Source: Actinomycetales bacterium
Lineage (GTDB): Bacteria > Actinomycetota > Actinomycetes > Actinomycetales > Microbacteriaceae
Length of the DNA stretch: 5,635 nucleotides
Direction of reading: 5' to 3'
NCBI GenBank assembly: GCA_015655255.1
Contig: JAATFJ010000358.1
Coordinates: 1 to 5,635 of the forward strand
Shown one piece after another: positions 4,918 to 5,635 of the stretch. The first letter of the stretch is position 1; each line of letters begins with the position of its first letter. Below the pieces are notes generated by a model. That model was not told the origin of the DNA. It saw only the letters and a program-made list of their open reading frames with translations, and ran no database searches. The position numbers and the translations under genes were made by a program.

Positions 4918-5635
4918 CAGTGCAGGATACCCGCCTCGGTGAGACGCTCGCGCAGGCCCGCACCGTCGGAGGCCGAGACCCACGGGACGGTGTCGGAGGT
5001 GTGGTCGTCGAGCGTCGTCCGACCGCCGGCGAGCATCGCCTCGGCGGGAGACAGGCACCGGATCGCCACACCCGCCACCGAATCGGAATGCTGCTCGAGG
5101 AAGGTCGTGTAGGTCCCCTCGTCATGCTGGCCGTCGTCCCCGACGAGCAGCCAGCGCACATGCGGGAACTCCCGGGCGAGCCGGTCCAGGTTCGTGAGCT
5201 TATGCTCCGTTCCGCTGCGGAACCAGCGGTCGTGCGTGGGGCCCCAGTCGGTGAGCAGCATCGACCCTTCAGGGAAGAGGTGCCGGGTGAGGAAGCGGCG
5301 CAGCGTGGGCGCGACGTTCCAGGCGCCGGTAGAGAGATAGACGACGGGCGCCCCCGGATGCTCGCGGGTGAGCTGTTCGAGGAGGACGGCCATGCCCGGC
5401 ACGGGGATGCGCGCGTGCTCGTCGACGACGAAGGAGTTCCAGAACGCGACGAAGGGCCGGGGGAGTGCGGTGACCATGACGGTGTCGTCGACATCGGAGA
5501 CGATTCCGAAGTCGACCTCGTCGCCGACGATGAAGACGGTCGCCTCGACCGGCTCCTCGCCTTCCACCGACATCGTGAACTGCTGCCACCCCGCGGGCAG
5601 TTCGGCATCGATGACGATATCGACGACACCGCCCC
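4917..5635 (-). CDS. App1/DUF2183-family HAD-like phosphatase, 5' end outside the window
   Basis: About 238 C-terminal residues are visible. The frame stays open to the right edge with sensible protein (VDIVIDAELPAGWQQF) before the Met at 5573, so that Met is internal and the true start lies beyond the window. The catalytic domain shows all four HAD-type motifs in order: DVDDT (about 5495-5481), with the nucleophile Asp; STGAWN for motif II; a lysine in EHKL; and VGDDGQHDE, the acidic metal-binding motif IV. This arrangement is characteristic of DUF2183, the catalytic domain of yeast phosphatidate phosphatase App1. Bacterial members are assumed to dephosphorylate phosphatidate or related phosphomonoesters, but the substrate here is unproven. 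All key residues are present, so the enzyme should be active. Its stop overlaps the DUF2510-DUF805 start by one base (TGATG), placing both in one operon. Confidence 0.92.
   Translation of the reverse strand, partial: GGVVDIVIDAELPAGWQQFTMSVEGEEPVEATVFIVGDEVDFGIVSDVDDTVMVTALPRPFVAFWNSFVVDEHARIPVPGMAVLLEQLTREHPGAPVVYLSTGAWNVAPTLRRFLTRHLFPEGSMLLTDWGPTHDRWFRSGTEHKLTNLDRLAREFPHVRWLLVGDDGQHDEGTYTTFLEQHSDSVAGVAIRCLSPAEAMLAGGRTTLDDHTSDTVPWVSASDGAGLRERLTEAGILH

Noticed and set aside
4342..5058. Extended 238-residue version of the DUF2510-DUF805 protein
   Set aside because: The extra N-terminal 47 residues are Arg/Pro-rich, match no domain and overlap the phosphatase C-terminus. The ATG at 4917 starts directly at the DUF2510 motif.
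4917..5573. Complete 218-residue phosphatase starting at Met 5573
   Set aside because: The same frame continues to the window edge with plausible protein sequence, so the gene is truncated by the window rather than starting there.

Overview
The window reads as chromosomal DNA of a high-GC actinobacterium. The DUF2510-DUF805 membrane protein, the App1/DUF2183-type phosphatase, the G/C-biased third codon positions and the dense 4-bp gene overlaps all fit Actinomycetota. A Microbacteriaceae-like host is my guess, but nothing in the window fixes the genus.

Layout. At the left edge (1-57, minus strand) is most of a tRNA-Ala with anticodon GGC; its 3' end lies outside the window. A 548-bp stretch follows (58-605) with no convincing protein gene. 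It is unusually rich in inverted repeats: near-perfect hairpin-forming repeats at 293-318, 446-469 and 525-551, then an AT-rich promoter-like stretch carrying an 11-bp half-site inverted repeat (559-588) that is a good candidate operator for the next gene.

From 606 to 4311 five plus-strand genes are packed with gaps of 15 bp or less, or overlaps, and look like one operon. They encode a TetR-family repressor, a single-chain FAD/NAD(P)-dependent oxidoreductase of the flavin monooxygenase (CzcO-like) group, two membrane proteins that seem to share a DUF3592-like beta-rich domain (two copies in the first, one in the second), and an NAD(P)-binding atypical short-chain dehydrogenase. The simplest reading is a repressor controlling its own promoter and a small redox module. 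The substrate cannot be read from sequence, and the membrane proteins may be passengers rather than partners.

On the minus strand from the right edge, a 5'-truncated App1-like HAD phosphatase gene (4917-5635) overlaps by one base a DUF2510-DUF805 membrane protein gene (4342-4917). These two are probably co-translated and converge on the plus-strand operon across a 30-bp gap that lacks a classical U-tract terminator.

I see no mobile element, CRISPR array or recognisable defence or secretion system. The least explained part is the hairpin-rich stretch between the tRNA and the TetR gene.
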